A DNA stretch of 64,000 nt from contig OZ018333.1 of assembly GCA_963969495.1 (NCBI GenBank), positions 13,935,420 through 13,999,419 on the forward strand, written 5' to 3'. A program made the position numbers and the translations under genes. Below the pieces are notes generated by a model, which was not told the DNA's origin, made no database searches, and saw only the letters and a list, made by a program, of their open reading frames with translations. The stretch comes from Ceratothoa steindachneri (lineage: Eukaryota; Arthropoda; Malacostraca; Isopoda; Cymothoidae). Shown here piece by piece: positions 36,532 to 47,758 of this stretch; within the stretch, counting starts at the first letter, position 1; the number at the start of each line of letters is the position of its first letter.

Positions 36532-37880
36532 TAGAATAGGCTCTCGACGATATACCATATATAACTGTTCGTTGAGGGAATTATTCTAATATTTCGAGTG
36601 CGTGGTAATCTGATTGACCGAGGTTAGTCCAAAAGGGAAGGTGGCCTGGAGAGGCTTATTTATCTTCAATATGCTTAAGAAGTGGAACGGAGCACAAGGA
36701 TAATAATATGGCCCTCATTAATAAAATAGAGTTGTATTAATTAAACTATCCACAACACACAAAAAAATGTCTACATAAATGGCGAATGGAAAGGGTCGTG
36801 GGAATATCTGACTAATCCGAGGAGTAAGATTTGGAGAGATTTAAAAAGATAAACAAATAAAAAATCAAAGGGGGGGGGGGAGTGGTTCGCTAAACCATTT
36901 AAAGCACAGGGTAGCGTTGACAAAAGGTTAGATGAATAAACATAATGCTCAGCTTACGTAATTAAAAAGTTGTCGTACAGAGGAAGACGATGCGAAGGAA
37001 TCTTCGGTCCACTGGCGATTTCCAGCAGAAGGGTTCTTCGGGGGGTTGTCCTTAGCGAAGGGGAAGGACTGTCTTTGAAGAGTGAGAGCGAAGTGAGTCT
37101 CGGAAGTACGAGCTATCTTTGTGAAAGCAAATCGGGGATGTTCTAGATGAACAATGGAGGTTATTGTTGAAATCAAGCGTTCTCTTGAAGAACGTTAAAA
37201 AGGAGGGAAATTAAATTATCCTGACGTGATGTCTTGGGAACGAGAACCGTTTCTTGACGAACGGGCTTGAAGAACAATGGCTGTTCTAACATTCTCTTTC
37301 TGAACAGCAGGGGTGGGTGGGGGTGGGGGAGGTGAGAACTGTCTCTTGTCAAACGGGCTCAAAGAACAATGGCTGTTCTAACGTTGTTCTCTTTCTGAAT
37401 AATAGGGGGAGGCCTTGTTGAGTTGGCGTCGCGAAGGGCACAAACCTTGGCACTCAAGGGATATTGTCCTTTTCTGGACAATAAGGGGGTTCTCGAGGTA
37501 GAGAGTTCCTAGGTGCACCTTGGAGACTGGATCGGCGTGATGCCTCGCGAAGATAATCAGGATCTGATCTGCTTCAATCGGGAAAAGCTATATATAAGTA
37601 CCCGTAGCCGTCTCCATGGCGTTGGGGATAATTGAGTGGGGGACTTCGGGGGAATGCCCGGGTCACGCCTTGGAAAATACCTTATCTGCCCATAAGCCTA
37701 ACTCAATCTGGTGAGATCGACGTATGGAGGCAAAACGGGGGAATGAACCTCCTTGATTAAATATTGGCTATGGTGGGCGATAACGCGCTCTGCTCCCTCT
37801 CGCAGATGCACGTGGGTAGCATGTGTTTCTAAATATGTGATAGCGGCTGAATTTAAGCGGCCTCAGACCGTTCTATCACA
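36530..37880 (-). repeat. Element II 5' LTR with about 730 bp absent from the 3' LTR
   Basis: Matches 22897-23525 on both sides, but 36700-37431 has no counterpart there. That extra part contains two near copies of a 60-70-bp block (gaacaatggctgttctaac at 37272 and 37366), a G run and GT-rich stretches. Either it was inserted here or the 3' LTR suffered a deletion; the internal repeat favours genuine LTR sequence lost from the other copy. Outer edge TTCTATCACA, then flank cgggg. Confidence 0.8.
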
Positions 37881-38249
37881 CGGGGCTAATATTTACACTT
37901 CTCTCTTTTGTGCTGGAGATTAGGAACGAATCAAAGATATTTCTGCTAATAAAATCATTTCTATGCTTTTTCGTATCTGCTTTTGACCAGTTAATCTGGT
38001 GACCCATCTTAAGCCTGTGGACGGATCAAGATATTATTTGTATATCCCTTAGATACTGCATTTTGACGTTGCTTAATTCTTGCAGAGATTTTTAGAAGTT
38101 TGACCTACACATAATTAATTTAAAATCTAAACAAGATATACTATATACTACATTATTATCGTTCCTTGGGCCTTGATTTATTAACATATTTTTTAATGTA
38201 TAATTGTATTTAAAAATTACATTTATATCAAGTTGTTTTAACATTGGTA
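37881..38249. other. Unassigned DNA right of element II
   Basis: AT-rich, no open frame of note, no repeat recognised. Confidence 0.5.
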
Positions 38250-39030
38250 CTACATACAAGAAATTATCACGGTAAGGTAAAAGTAATATGTTGTGTAAAT
38301 GTTATGTTTCCCTTAACTTGCGCTTATATACCTGCAGTTATCCCCAAAGTATTTCGGGTAACACAGATTGAAGGCAATCTCTTCAATTTTTGTCAATTTT
38401 TGAACTATAGAGTCAGGATTAGATATTCTGAGTGCCCAAGATACATGGAAGATAATACTGTTTTAATATTTTTAGAATGACCTGAATATAAATGGACATA
38501 GGATAAATTATTTGTCGGTTTCCTGAAAGTTGAAAACTTAAACCTGTCTCGTTGTCTAATTATTAGAACGTCTAGGAAAAAGGCTATTATTTTCTTCTTT
38601 TTCTATAGGTAAATTTAATTGATGGAACTAATGAATTAATAAATAAAAGAAAACCATCGAGGTCAAAATCTTCCTTTAGAATTCCAAGGACATGGTCTAC
38701 ATAGTGGTACCAAACAATTTGAGTTGACGAAACCAGTGGAATCAGCTTTGTTTCAAAATAATCCACATATATATATTTGACAATAAGAGAGATAAGGGAT
38801 TATCGGTAGCCATACCAACCACTCGTTCGTAGAACTTGCCATTGAAACTAAAATTATATATTTTAAGGCATAAACAAAGGAGTTGAATGATCGAGATGGA
38901 CGGTAAAGGCAAATCCGAAGAATTGAGAATACCAGCTAGGAAATCCAATAAGGCATCAACGGGCACTTTAGTGAATGATGAGGTAACATCAAAACTGACT
39001 AATCTCAGGTCTGATGTTACATGCAAACTG
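38250..39030 (-). pseudogene. Penelope-like element reverse transcriptase remnant
   Basis: The minus strand reads LVSFDVTSSFTKVPVDALLD, then FNGKFYERVVGMATDNPLS, LLLSNIYM, then in the next frame YFETKLIPLVSSTQIVW, YHYVDHVLGILKEDFD and SLVPSIKFTYRK. This order and wording are diagnostic of Penelope-like RTs (FDVTSLFT.VP, GMAMG.PLSP, YVDD). The catalytic YVDD is YVDH and AMG is ATD, so it is inactive. Later similarity (YLGHSEYLI) continues to about 38250. No GIY-YIG endonuclease was found. Confidence 0.85.
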
Positions 39031-39175
39031 CAAGAAACAGAAAAACAGGATAATTTCTCTTCGCAATGTTATTTCCTAATTCGCAAAGATTCTGTATAGG
39101 GGTGGGATTCTGCGATTTGACCGTGCACACTAAAGCAGCGAGCAACCACACTTTGATCTCAATTCTTTCGCCTTC

Positions 39176-39178
<3 letters not shown>

Positions 39179-39231
<53 letters not shown>
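39179..39231. repeat. (AT)n microsatellite
   Basis: About 53 bp of pure AT. Confidence 0.97.
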
Positions 39232-39238
<7 letters not shown>

Positions 39239-39559
39239 CTATAATCATTCCAAACAATCCCAAGGAAAAAGATACTGTACACGTGCGTCCTTTTAATTAC
39301 CATCATCATTAATATACATATGCTTACACAGTAATGAGTATAAATGATAAATAGATCCAACATTATTTAGTTAAGAAAAATTTAAACCGAAGAAAGAAAA
39401 CCATTTACTAATACTAAAGGATTCCTCACCGAAAAATCTATAATTACATCATATTAAAGTAAACGTGTAATTCAGGTAATTTAATCTCGCATATACATTA
39501 AAAATAGGATAATCCAGTAACTGGTTTGGCCCTTGTAGCCCATCCAGAGCAATAAAGGG

Positions 39560-39770
39560 TAGCGACAAGGATTCAGTCAGAGGAGCAGAGTCATCTACCA
39601 GCTCCAGTGGCCATTAACATCAATCAAGGTACATAGGCGGTGATCTCCGGTTGTTGTTCTCGAGTAGTTGTTTTACTCTTTTAAGAACGGAAAAAAATCG
39701 CTCATTGCCAGCAGTAGTAACAGGGATGTTAGCAATATTCGCAAGATACTTAATGTGTTCATAATACTGT
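39560..39770 (-). pseudogene. hAT transposase dimerisation-domain remnant
   Basis: The minus strand reads EHIKYLANIANIPVTTAGNE followed by RFFSVLKRVKQLL in one open frame. This is the conserved hAT C-terminal block (P.T.A..ER.FS.L...K). After a stop, a possible continuation (WPLELVDDSAPL) is seen. The rest of the transposase is not recognisable, so this is a small relic or an exon-like fragment of a hAT-derived gene. Confidence 0.8.
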
Positions 39771-41313
39771 GAACCTCAAATAGGCCCTCAAGTTTCTTTT
39801 GTTTAAGTATTGAATGAACTTGTGAAACCAAAATGACTAAATCAATGTATGCACTGTAATGGTTTCAGAGGTCGGGGGAAGAGGGTAGTGGGTATAATTT
39901 ATTTTAGCCTCTTGCGGGCTCTACACTATCATAATAGTCTACTATTTTGAGACCTTTAAGTTGCCTTCTCTGATTCGACAAAATAGTTGAGAAGAAAATA
40001 GAAGGAGGGAATCGGCTTTGGCCTTTAGGAAGGCAGGGGGGCAGTCCTATCAAGAATTTCAACACTCTTCGTTTTAATGTGAGAAAATCTCCTTAAAATT
40101 AATAGCAAATATTGAAATGAGAATGGATGGCAAGTCCATTTTATTTTAGAACGTTTAACGCCATCTTTCCTTTTAGATTGGGTCTATAGAGGCGCGCCAA
40201 ATAAAGTGGGAGAGAGAAAAGAGGTTAAAAAGACGATCCGAGCGAGTCAGGAACATCAGGTTTTCTTGGGGCAGTTGGGTCGGGAGAACCTGCTGCCCCT
40301 CTGGGTTTCAGTCGTAGTTGGGGCATCGTAACACCACCCATCACCTGATGGGTGGATGGTGTAACAAGTGATGGCTCCCTTTTCTCCTTTTCCTCCGTAA
40401 ACAACAAAGCCAGAATGCAAAGATGTTCCTAATTCTCTTCCTTTTCTCCTTCTTAACATATTCTTCTCTTATGGTCATACATCTTGGCCTTCTGGAAACT
40501 AGAGTCGTCGATCGATAAAATGAAATCCTTCCTTCGCAAACCTGACGTCTAACGTCATTAATGAGTCTGTAATATTCTTGATCTTCCTCCCCCATTTCAT
40601 CCGTATTGAGGTCCATTTTCTTTAACCTCCAAGCTGAGCTCAACTATAGCTTTGGCCCCTTCCTGCCTCTGACTGTGTGCGGGGGGTGGAAGATGTGTGC
40701 CCTTCCAGCCCCAACGGGAAGAGTTTTCCCTCCAGGTCCGAATACCACCGGCAGGTGAATCCGCGGCTATATATCCTTCACACATTTTCACTTCTTCCAA
40801 CTTCACCGCTTTCTCGATAGATCTTTGTTGGGGGAGAGGTTAGGTTCCTGTAGTGGTAGGAGTGTGGTTCAAGGAAGTCTCGCTACAGCAGTTCTGTAGT
40901 CTCTGAGAGGTGTCTCCTGTTGAGTGGATCCAAGGCTCCTTCCCACCCCAAGAACGCCATACGAAAGAGACCCGTCTCTCGGGTTCAGTAGTTCGCTACC
41001 ATAACAGTCTAAAGATGGTGGTGTTACTTCTTGGTCCTGCCTCTTTCACTGGTTAATTTCAGTCGATGGTTAATGGTAGTCTGCCGGTTATGGTTTTGGC
41101 CCTGTATTATTTGTATGCTGTTCTTAGAATCAAAAATTGCCTGTAGATTTGAACTGTTTCTGGGTCGCTGATTTTGGTGTTTTTGAAAGTACAAATGTCG
41201 CGTTTTGCGACTTTAGAAATGGTACTTCTTGAATTAAAGATGGCAAGTATGTGATCAACCTAATGCAAAAGAATAGCAAGTATGTAATCGACCTAATGGA
41301 AGAGATTGGCAAG

Positions 41314-41317
<4 letters not shown>
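39771..41317. other. No gene recognised
   Basis: About 1.5 kb. A 100-codon basic minus-strand frame at 40341-40643 (KKEKRKRIRN stretch) has no recognisable relatives and overlaps other open frames. No repeat or RNA gene was seen. Confidence 0.45.

Positions 41318-41406
<89 letters not shown>
41318..41406. repeat. (TA)n microsatellite
   Basis: About 89 bp of pure TA, preceded by three diverged copies of ggcaagtatgt within 80 bp. Confidence 0.97.
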
Positions 41407-41411
<5 letters not shown>

Positions 41412-41744
41412 TTATAGATATTTAACAACTTTCCTTCGATTAGTGGTGTGACTACAGCTAGAATAATACCAAACAAAAATTATAAATTAATAAGGTAAAA
41501 GGTAGATTAGGGTCGTTGGGAACCTCTTTTACATGGTTTGAAAAAATATATTTATTTTTTAACACATCATTACGCAAAGCTGTCAATTGATCAAATCCAA
41601 AACAGAGAACTGGAAGAAAAGGTGAATAAATAATCTAGGTTGAAACTACATTTTTCGTCGTTGATGTTGTGTCCTGAATACTTTAGAGCGTACTTTATAA
41701 CATATTGCAAGTCGCGTCAAATCTTTTAAAAACTGCCATTGTGA
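41407..41744. other. No gene recognised
   Basis: AT-rich spacer between the TA tract and the LINE 5' region. Nothing recognised. Confidence 0.45.
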
Positions 41745-41891
41745 ACCTTTCCCGACCAAGATTTGAACGGCATCTTAATTCCACCAGGAAAAGAAAGCCA
41801 CCAGCTGGCTTCCTCTGCTACATGCACTGCTCTACAGCTGCCTTCAAGTGGTCCTGCTCTTCCTTGTCATCCACTGGTTAGGTACCAATTC
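41745..41891 (+). pseudogene. LINE-A 5' part, cut by the TIR element
   Basis: The open translation NGILIPPGKESHQLASSATC and following Pro/Ser-rich residues resemble the N-terminal linker of LINE ORF1. It ends with ACCAATTC, which is repeated at 43821-43828 on the other side of the TIR element, where ORF1-like sequence goes on. The 5' boundary is a guess. Confidence 0.45.
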
Positions 41892-41987
41892 GGTAAACAT
41901 GAAGATTGGCGGCGCCAACGATGGTACGCAAAACATTTTGGCTAAATGTTGGGAGTTTGGGCGGATGCGATTCTAGCTTATTTTGAG

Positions 41988-42998
41988 GGTAACACTTCAG
42001 TTCATGGGTGCACGGTAGGTGGCGCTGTTTATAGGCTACACTTTTGGGCTACGATATATGTCATGACATCAGACGGTAGTGTCAGATGTGACCAATCACA
42101 GCGTTATATTTTTTTGTATATGGATATATAGTGGGGGGCTATGCCCTCCAGACTCCCCCCCCCATTGATTGAAACTCAAGATCATCATAGGGTGGTCCCC
42201 CTGCAGTGATATCTTTCCCACAAGCAGTCCCATGAATTTACTGTTTTTTTTCATATTTTTTGTTTCGCTGCAAATGACAACACCTTTTTACTGGCCGAAA
42301 AAACCTGGTAACCTAATGACAAATAATACTTACTTACGTAAAATGATTAATTATAAAAAAATATGAAATTTGAACAATATCTTTTAAACTTTAATGGAAA
42401 CCTGCAGAAAATGTACCCCTATGCGCCGATTGTTTACTGTTTTCATTTATATATATTTTATCGCAATGAAACATTAAATTTTCTGAAAAATTTAAATTTG
42501 CACTGCATTTTGGGCATTTTATAGTTTTCTCGATTAGTTTATGCGCCTATAAAAAATTAAAAGTTTTTCACGGTTATGCAAAATATACCCAAATTCGAAT
42601 AACAAAGAAGCACAACTAGAATGTACAGAAGCTATGATGAACAAAAACATTTTAGCAGCAGGTCCTATTTATAACTACGACATTGCCAGTAAAAAGCTGT
42701 TATCATTCGCAGTGAAACAAAAAATATGAAAAAAAAAAATAGGAAAAAATAATAAAAGACCTCAAGAAAGCTTACCTAACTTAGAAAAAACTATAAACGA
42801 GCAGAGGCGCAGATATTTAGTAAATAATACAGAATAAAGGTTACAAACTCCCAAAACAACAAAAAAATATAATGCCGTGATTGGTCATTTCTGAAGCTAC
42901 TGTCTGACATCATAAGATATATATTGTAGCCCAAAATTGAAGCCTACTAACAGCGCCACCTACTGTACGCCCCTAATCTGAAGTATTACCATTTAGAG
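41988..42998. repeat. Inverted-repeat pair inside the TIR element
   Basis: The arm at about 41988-42112 (cggtaggtggcgctgttta, gacatcaga.ggtagtgtcag, gaccaatcac) is the reverse complement of 42872-42998 with scattered differences. The loop of about 760 bp is AT-rich. It could be a separate foldback element nested in, or forming the left half of, the 1.93-kb TIR element. Confidence 0.75.
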
Positions 42999-43209
42999 GG
43001 TTGGCTCATCAGGGGGATGGGCCTACAATGATTCTGAGATTTCAATTATTTGGGGGGGGGGTATGTGGGGTATAGCCCCCCAGTATATAATCTGAAATCA
43101 CCATAAACTTCCTCCACATAGATTTCAGCGCAGAATAAGTAGCTAGGAAAAATAGCCCAAAATAACCTATGACTCAGATCCAGCTATACTCTACACAATT
43201 ACCATATTA

Positions 43210-43715
43210 TGTCTCTGTTCCATTGTTTTCCCTTTTTGGAGTAATTCAAGGGGACTGCTCATGGGGGGGTTTATCACTGCAGGAGGCTTCCCCCGAAGAT
43301 GATCTTGAGTTTCAATCAATTAGGGGGGAGGGAATCTGGGAGGCACAGCCCCAGTATATAATCATAATTGTTTATAGAATAATTTTCTAACATGCATGGG
43401 TGAACGAAAGGTAAACATGAAGATTGGCAGCGTGCCTGGAAAACTGTATTATTTTTGCATGTATGTTTCATCTACCTGTGCATGCATATTCATGCACGTT
43501 TGGTTAAATAAAAACTTTTTAAAAATGTTAGAACATTATTCTATAAACAATTATCATTATATCTTGGGGGTTGTGTCCCCCAGACCCCCCCCCCCAATTG
43601 TTTGAAACTCAGGATCATTGTAGGGGGGTCCCCTACAGTGATAAACCCCCCACGAGCAGTCCCCTTGAATTTAGCCCCAAATGGTGAAACATATTGGAAC
43701 AAAGATAAAATATTT
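43210..43715. repeat. Imperfect long palindrome with G/C runs
   Basis: The arm 43210-43400 (ttcaaggggactgctc, tttatcactg, gatcttgagtttcaa, ataattgtttatagaataa) pairs with 43522-43715 in reverse complement. Two more partial copies of the arm lie at 42131-42240 and 43010-43110. The loop (43401-43521) contains a third TIR-like end. Each arm carries a run of G or C. Confidence 0.75.
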
Positions 43716-43828
43716 TGTGTCCTATCGTTCGCATCGCTGATCTTCAGGTTTACCGACTGAAACATACATGCAAAAAAACCCTCCACTTTTTCGGGCGCGC
43801 TACCGATCTTCATGTTTACCACCAATTC

Positions 43829-44798
43829 TGCTGGCCAAATCCAGCAAACCCTGCATGACTCTCTCTTACCCATCGATAGCTGCTTCCCCTCCCTCACCCC
43901 ATGCTGGAGCTGGACCCCCTCCCCGCCTTCAGCCCCACCAGTCCTCAATCCGACAACTGATACTCATCAGATCACAGGAGGTCACCGATGCTTCATCCAC
44001 CCAGATAAGGTGACAAAAGCCCTTTTTGCCTTTATATTTGCCAAAAGATTAATACAACAAACCATCAGTATCAGTGGAGGGGGCTGGCGAATTAAGTTTG
44101 AGGTGGCCAACCTTGATAACCTGTCTTAGCCTCTTGAGTCAGTTACCATTACCAGGTTGGGGGAGTGGTCTGTGAAGTACTGGGCTGCAGCCAATGATGA
44201 CCCAATCTACACTTTTGGAAGGATTTTCCTGGTCTCCCCAGACATGACTAACCTGAACATCTTAGACAAACTGACTGTCCTAGACGGACACTTGACTCAA
44301 GTATTTGATGCCTTTTGCCTTCCCAAATTTGTTAGGGATGGAAAAACAATGACCAACATGGCCATCCATCTCAAATTCAGAGGCCCCCTCCCTGAAAGGG
44401 TTGCTCTGCACTCGGCTGCCTACCGGGTCAGACCACACACTCTCCCTGTCCCCCGGTGCACTCAATGCCTTCTGTTCAGCCACGGAAATGTCTCCTGCAA
44501 TGGAAAAACGTGCTCTGGGAGATGTAGTGGTTCCACGATGCCGATGGGTGCACACAGTCCGCTTCCTGCCTTTTCTTTGGGGCTGACCACTACCAGACAG
44601 TGCCCAGCATACCTCCAGGCAACCCAAATCCAGCAGCTGCAACATGAAGCCAATCACTCCCTCAAAGGTATTAAAAATAAATTATGCACCATAAAGCCTG
44701 GGTCTTTCTGCCCTAAGTCATCTAAGGCTCAACACTCTGCTACTGTCCAGGCTTCTCCCCCATACAAGCTTACTTTACAGCTCCACCATACCCTCTAA
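43829..44798 (+). pseudogene. LINE-A ORF1 (Gag-like) with CCHC knuckle
   Basis: In one frame: Pro-rich linker, GGHRCFIHPDKVTKALFAF, a stop at 44127, then RLGEWSVKYWAAANDDPIYT, LPKFVRDGKTMTN and the knuckle CTQCLLFSHGNVSC (CX2CX4HX4C) near 44458-44500. This is the layout of the nucleic-acid-binding ORF1 of Jockey/I-group LINEs. A single premature stop splits it into 106 and 213 codons. It is joined at its 5' side to 41745-41891 across the TIR element. Confidence 0.75.
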
Positions 44799-44854
44799 GT
44801 TCATAAATTACTGTTATTCAAACGGCTGCTGAACCACCCCTTCTCGCCCAATCC

Positions 44855-46040
44855 TTGCCCCCCCCCTACAAACTCCCAGACCCCAAAAGAAACACCGCTC
44901 TCCTAAATCCACCTAAAATAATACCTCTTCACACCCTGTTCCATGGCCTAAAAATCAATGTGAGAAGACCCCTAAGGGGGCTGCCTCCCAGCTGGAACTA
45001 CCCCTACCCCTATTCTCCCTACCTACACCTCTGCTTCCTCACCCTACACTCCAGCCCTCACCATCCCCACGTCCCCCACCTTGGCTTCCCTCTGCCTGCG
45101 CTTGGTAGTGCATGCCTTGGACTTACAGACACCTCTCAAACCCAGCTTACTTCAGACCTCTCCCTCTCTGCCTTCATCAGGGGAATTGCACCCATTACAC
45201 TGACCTTCATTAACCTCCTTTCAGATAGCAGCCTTAGAGAGAGCCTTCAAGAGGTGTCTGCCAGACTTTCTGACCTTCCTTATGTCACTCACGCAATGAC
45301 TCCTTCGTCTCCCCACTTTATACTCTGGAATACCCGGTCTCTATACCAGAAACTTCCAATTTTTAAAACCACACTTTCTTCCTATTCAGCTCTAGTTGTT
45401 GGCATCGTTGTGACCTGGCTCACTGAAGCATTCTTCCCCTCCTTTCCTGGATATGTTTCGTATAGGTTGGACAGGATGGCTGGCAGAGCAGGAGGTGGCC
45501 TGCTGCTGCTGGTCCACCAATCCCTCCCTTCTAGCCCTCTCACTATAACTTCCTTCCCCGGGGGTGGATTAGAGCATCTGGGAGTGACCTTTGATTCTGG
45601 GCCTTTTAAGATCCTATTAATATATAATCCATGTATGGATATCTCCTTTCATGAGCTTAAATTCTTATCTTATCATCTCTCCTCCCCAACACTAATAATG
45701 GGCAATTTTAATGCCCATCACAACTTCTGAGAACCAGCCCTCCCCAGGAGCCGGAGGAACCATTCAGGGGACTTCTTAGCAGAGAGTGACTCCTACTCTC
45801 TTATCACTCCCCCCCCCCCTGGCCTCCCTACCAGGATTGATCCAGTTTCAGGGAACCTCTACCTTGGACCTATGCCTGGGAAATGGCCCCCTCTTCCACA
45901 CCACTATCACTACTGGCCCTTACATGCGAAGTGACCATCTTCCTGTAGTCATTTCCTTCCCATCAGTGCCACCACCTTCCCCTTCTCACACAAACCTCAT
46001 TGGTCTTTTAAAAAAGGAGACTGGGGCACCTTTCAAATAG
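44855..46040 (+). pseudogene. LINE-A ORF2 APE-type endonuclease
   Basis: Starts in a Pro-rich leader and reaches FILWNTRSLYQKLPIF (the WN.RSL motif), VTWLTEAFF (E block), YRLDRMAGRAGGGLLLLV (GGG), YNPCMD and IMGNFNAHHNF (GDFN/NAH). After a stop and frame change it gives STLDLCLGN and YMRSDHLPVV (final SDH). All motif blocks are in place, but a frameshift and stop near 45728 inactivate it; several catalytic positions differ from consensus (TEAF for TET, GNFN for GDFN). Confidence 0.85.
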
Positions 46041-46719
46041 AACTAAAATCAGTTACCCTGCCCACTTCTCTCTTGTCACAAGACCAAATTCAGTATCTCA
46101 CAGATACCCAGCTTGATGTGGGATCCCATCACTTTCACTTTGTCACCTCTCCCCCAACCCGCACCTTCAGGGTTCCCTGGTGGTCCCAGAAGTGCGTGGC
46201 AGCCCTTCAGGCCAAACAGCATGCCTTTAAAGCATGGCGTGAGAACCACATCCTCCACCTTTGCACCCACTTCCGTCTCCTAGAGGCCCGGTGCAAGCGT
46301 GTTATCCTTGAGCTTCATTTTGTACCTCCCTATCCTTTATTTCTTCAGAAAGATGGTCCACCCTCAACCCCCACTCACCTTCCCGCTAACTAATAATGGT
46401 GCCCTCGTCACCACAAACGCCCAGAAAGCCAAGTGTCTTGCCTCCCACATTCACACCACACTTAGCTCCCCCAAACCTGTACCGGCCCCCAACATACCTC
46501 CATCACACATGGACCACACAATCAGCACAGCTATCACACCACAGGAGCTTTCCTCAACCTTACAATCACTGTCTGTGGGGAAGGCCACCAGGGTGGACAA
46601 TGTCCCCAATGAATTCCTCTGATACCTCTCAGAACCTCTGGCTCACCTCCTCCTGAACATCTTTACTGACAGCTGGCTGTCAGAGACATTCCCTTCAGTG
46701 TGGTGACAAGCAGTCACAC
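46041..46719 (+). pseudogene. LINE-A ORF2 linker and RT N-terminus, up to element IV
   Basis: Contains RVPWWSQKCVAALQAKQHAF (the PWW...C..A block between endonuclease and RT), then LTNNGALVTTNAQKAKCLAS and LQSLSVGKATRVDNVPNEFL (the K..G.D..P motif at the RT N-terminus), followed by a stop and the target duplication ACAC at 46716-46719. The frame resumes beyond element IV. Confidence 0.8.
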
Positions 46720-47701
46720 TGTAGCGGCGGGATCGCGAGTCCCCAGCCAAAAGTTCCCGCCGCCCTGACAAGGTCCGCTCGGTGGTTCAAGAAGAGGGTA
46801 TTGAGGAGAGAGAGTATTTTCTAAATTTAATTTACACACAAACCCCAGAAAACAAAAATGTAAATTTACCCAATTTCCAAAATATTATCTATCTTAAACC
46901 ACAACCAAAGATATTTATATATATATATATATATATAGTGGGCCTTACAACTTTACCCTGGCCACACACACGCAAATAAGGAAATGTTTAGGGCTTCACA
47001 ACCAGATTGCCCAGTGCCACCATGTGAGTCTGTTCTACTTTCTTCAGCTCTGGGAGCACTATTACCGGTATGGGAGGGGTGGGGGAGGGAAAGGGAGGCG
47101 GGCCCGCTTTCTTGAGGGAAGAGAGGTTCCCTTTTCTTAAGGGACTGGAAGTTCAACTTCAGCCAAGGCGAATGATTCGCACTCAAGGATGAGGAAGTGG
47201 TGGCTCCAGTCAGAGCGGAAAGTGTGAGGGCTCAGGCCCCAATTGATGCGCACCTTTTCTGCCACACGAGAGTCAAGATTGGCTTCAGCCGTCTCCAAAA
47301 GCCAGATGTCGGTGACAATCGGTACCACGGAACTGGAAAAGAGAAGGCACATTCAGTCACCTATTCACTGCCACACTCAAACATCTTTACTTCTAACTCA
47401 TTCAACCATATCCACTCTCACACAATCTTCACTCACCTATCTTCCGTCCAGGCGGCTCTTCCTTCCTCAGTCACAAACTTTACTCCCAAACTTTTACCTA
47501 CACTTTCTAAAGAAAAATATATGCTGAAAGGATCCGCCTAAAAAGAAAACAGGAGATGAATGGGGGAGCACGATAGAGATCCATCGAGTCCTCCCACACA
47601 AAGTAAAGACGGTGATCACACGATCCACACCCACACACATTCTGCAAAAGAAGAAAGAGATTAGACATAGGGGAGGGGAGGCGGACAACCAAACTACTAC
47701 A
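46720..47701 (-). repeat. Element IV 3' LTR
   Basis: Plus-strand edges TGTAGCGGCGGG and AACTACTACA. The internal neighbour is tccctccc, the complement of a polypurine tract. A short TA tract at 46914-46936 is longer than in the 5' LTR. Confidence 0.95.
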
Positions 47702-47758
47702 TCCCTCCCAGCTAAATTCGCCTCACCTCACCATGTCTCAATCCCCATCTTCATTCAT

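Larger units (their letters stand above)
22897..37880 (-). mobile_element. Element II: Gmr1-like Ty3/Gypsy element, interrupted by element III
   Basis: Minus-strand LTR retrotransposon. In element orientation: 5' LTR (right), (TA)n, leader with a TGGTATCA-type PBS, gag, protease, GPY module, RT, RNase H, polypurine tract, 3' LTR (left). Flanks are ctggg on the left and cgggg on the right, a 5-bp target duplication with one mismatch. Gag is split by the 8.8-kb element III. Stops, frameshifts and a destroyed RT active site show that it is dead. RNase H as the last domain places it with elements having Gmr1-like pol order. Confidence 0.85.
41892..43820. mobile_element. TIR DNA transposon, unclassified, with 8-bp target duplication
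   Basis: The ends are inverted: GGTAAACATGAAGATTGG at 41892 and its complement ending CATGTTTACC at 43820. Perfect direct repeats ACCAATTC flank it (41884-41891 and 43821-43828). An 8-bp duplication fits hAT, P or Merlin-like superfamilies, but the termini are not the usual CAGGG of hAT. No transposase is visible. The inside is a mosaic of inverted repeats, and a third TIR-like end (ggtaaacatgaagattggca at 43411) suggests a smaller related element of about 410 bp within it. Confidence 0.75.

Noticed and set aside
40341..40643. 100-codon basic minus-strand frame
   Set aside because: No recognisable domain, overlaps other frames of equal length, and no supporting gene structure.
46953..47541. 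Open frames of 70-114 codons inside the element IV LTR
   Set aside because: They occur in both LTRs because the LTRs are nearly identical, on both strands at once, and have no domain.
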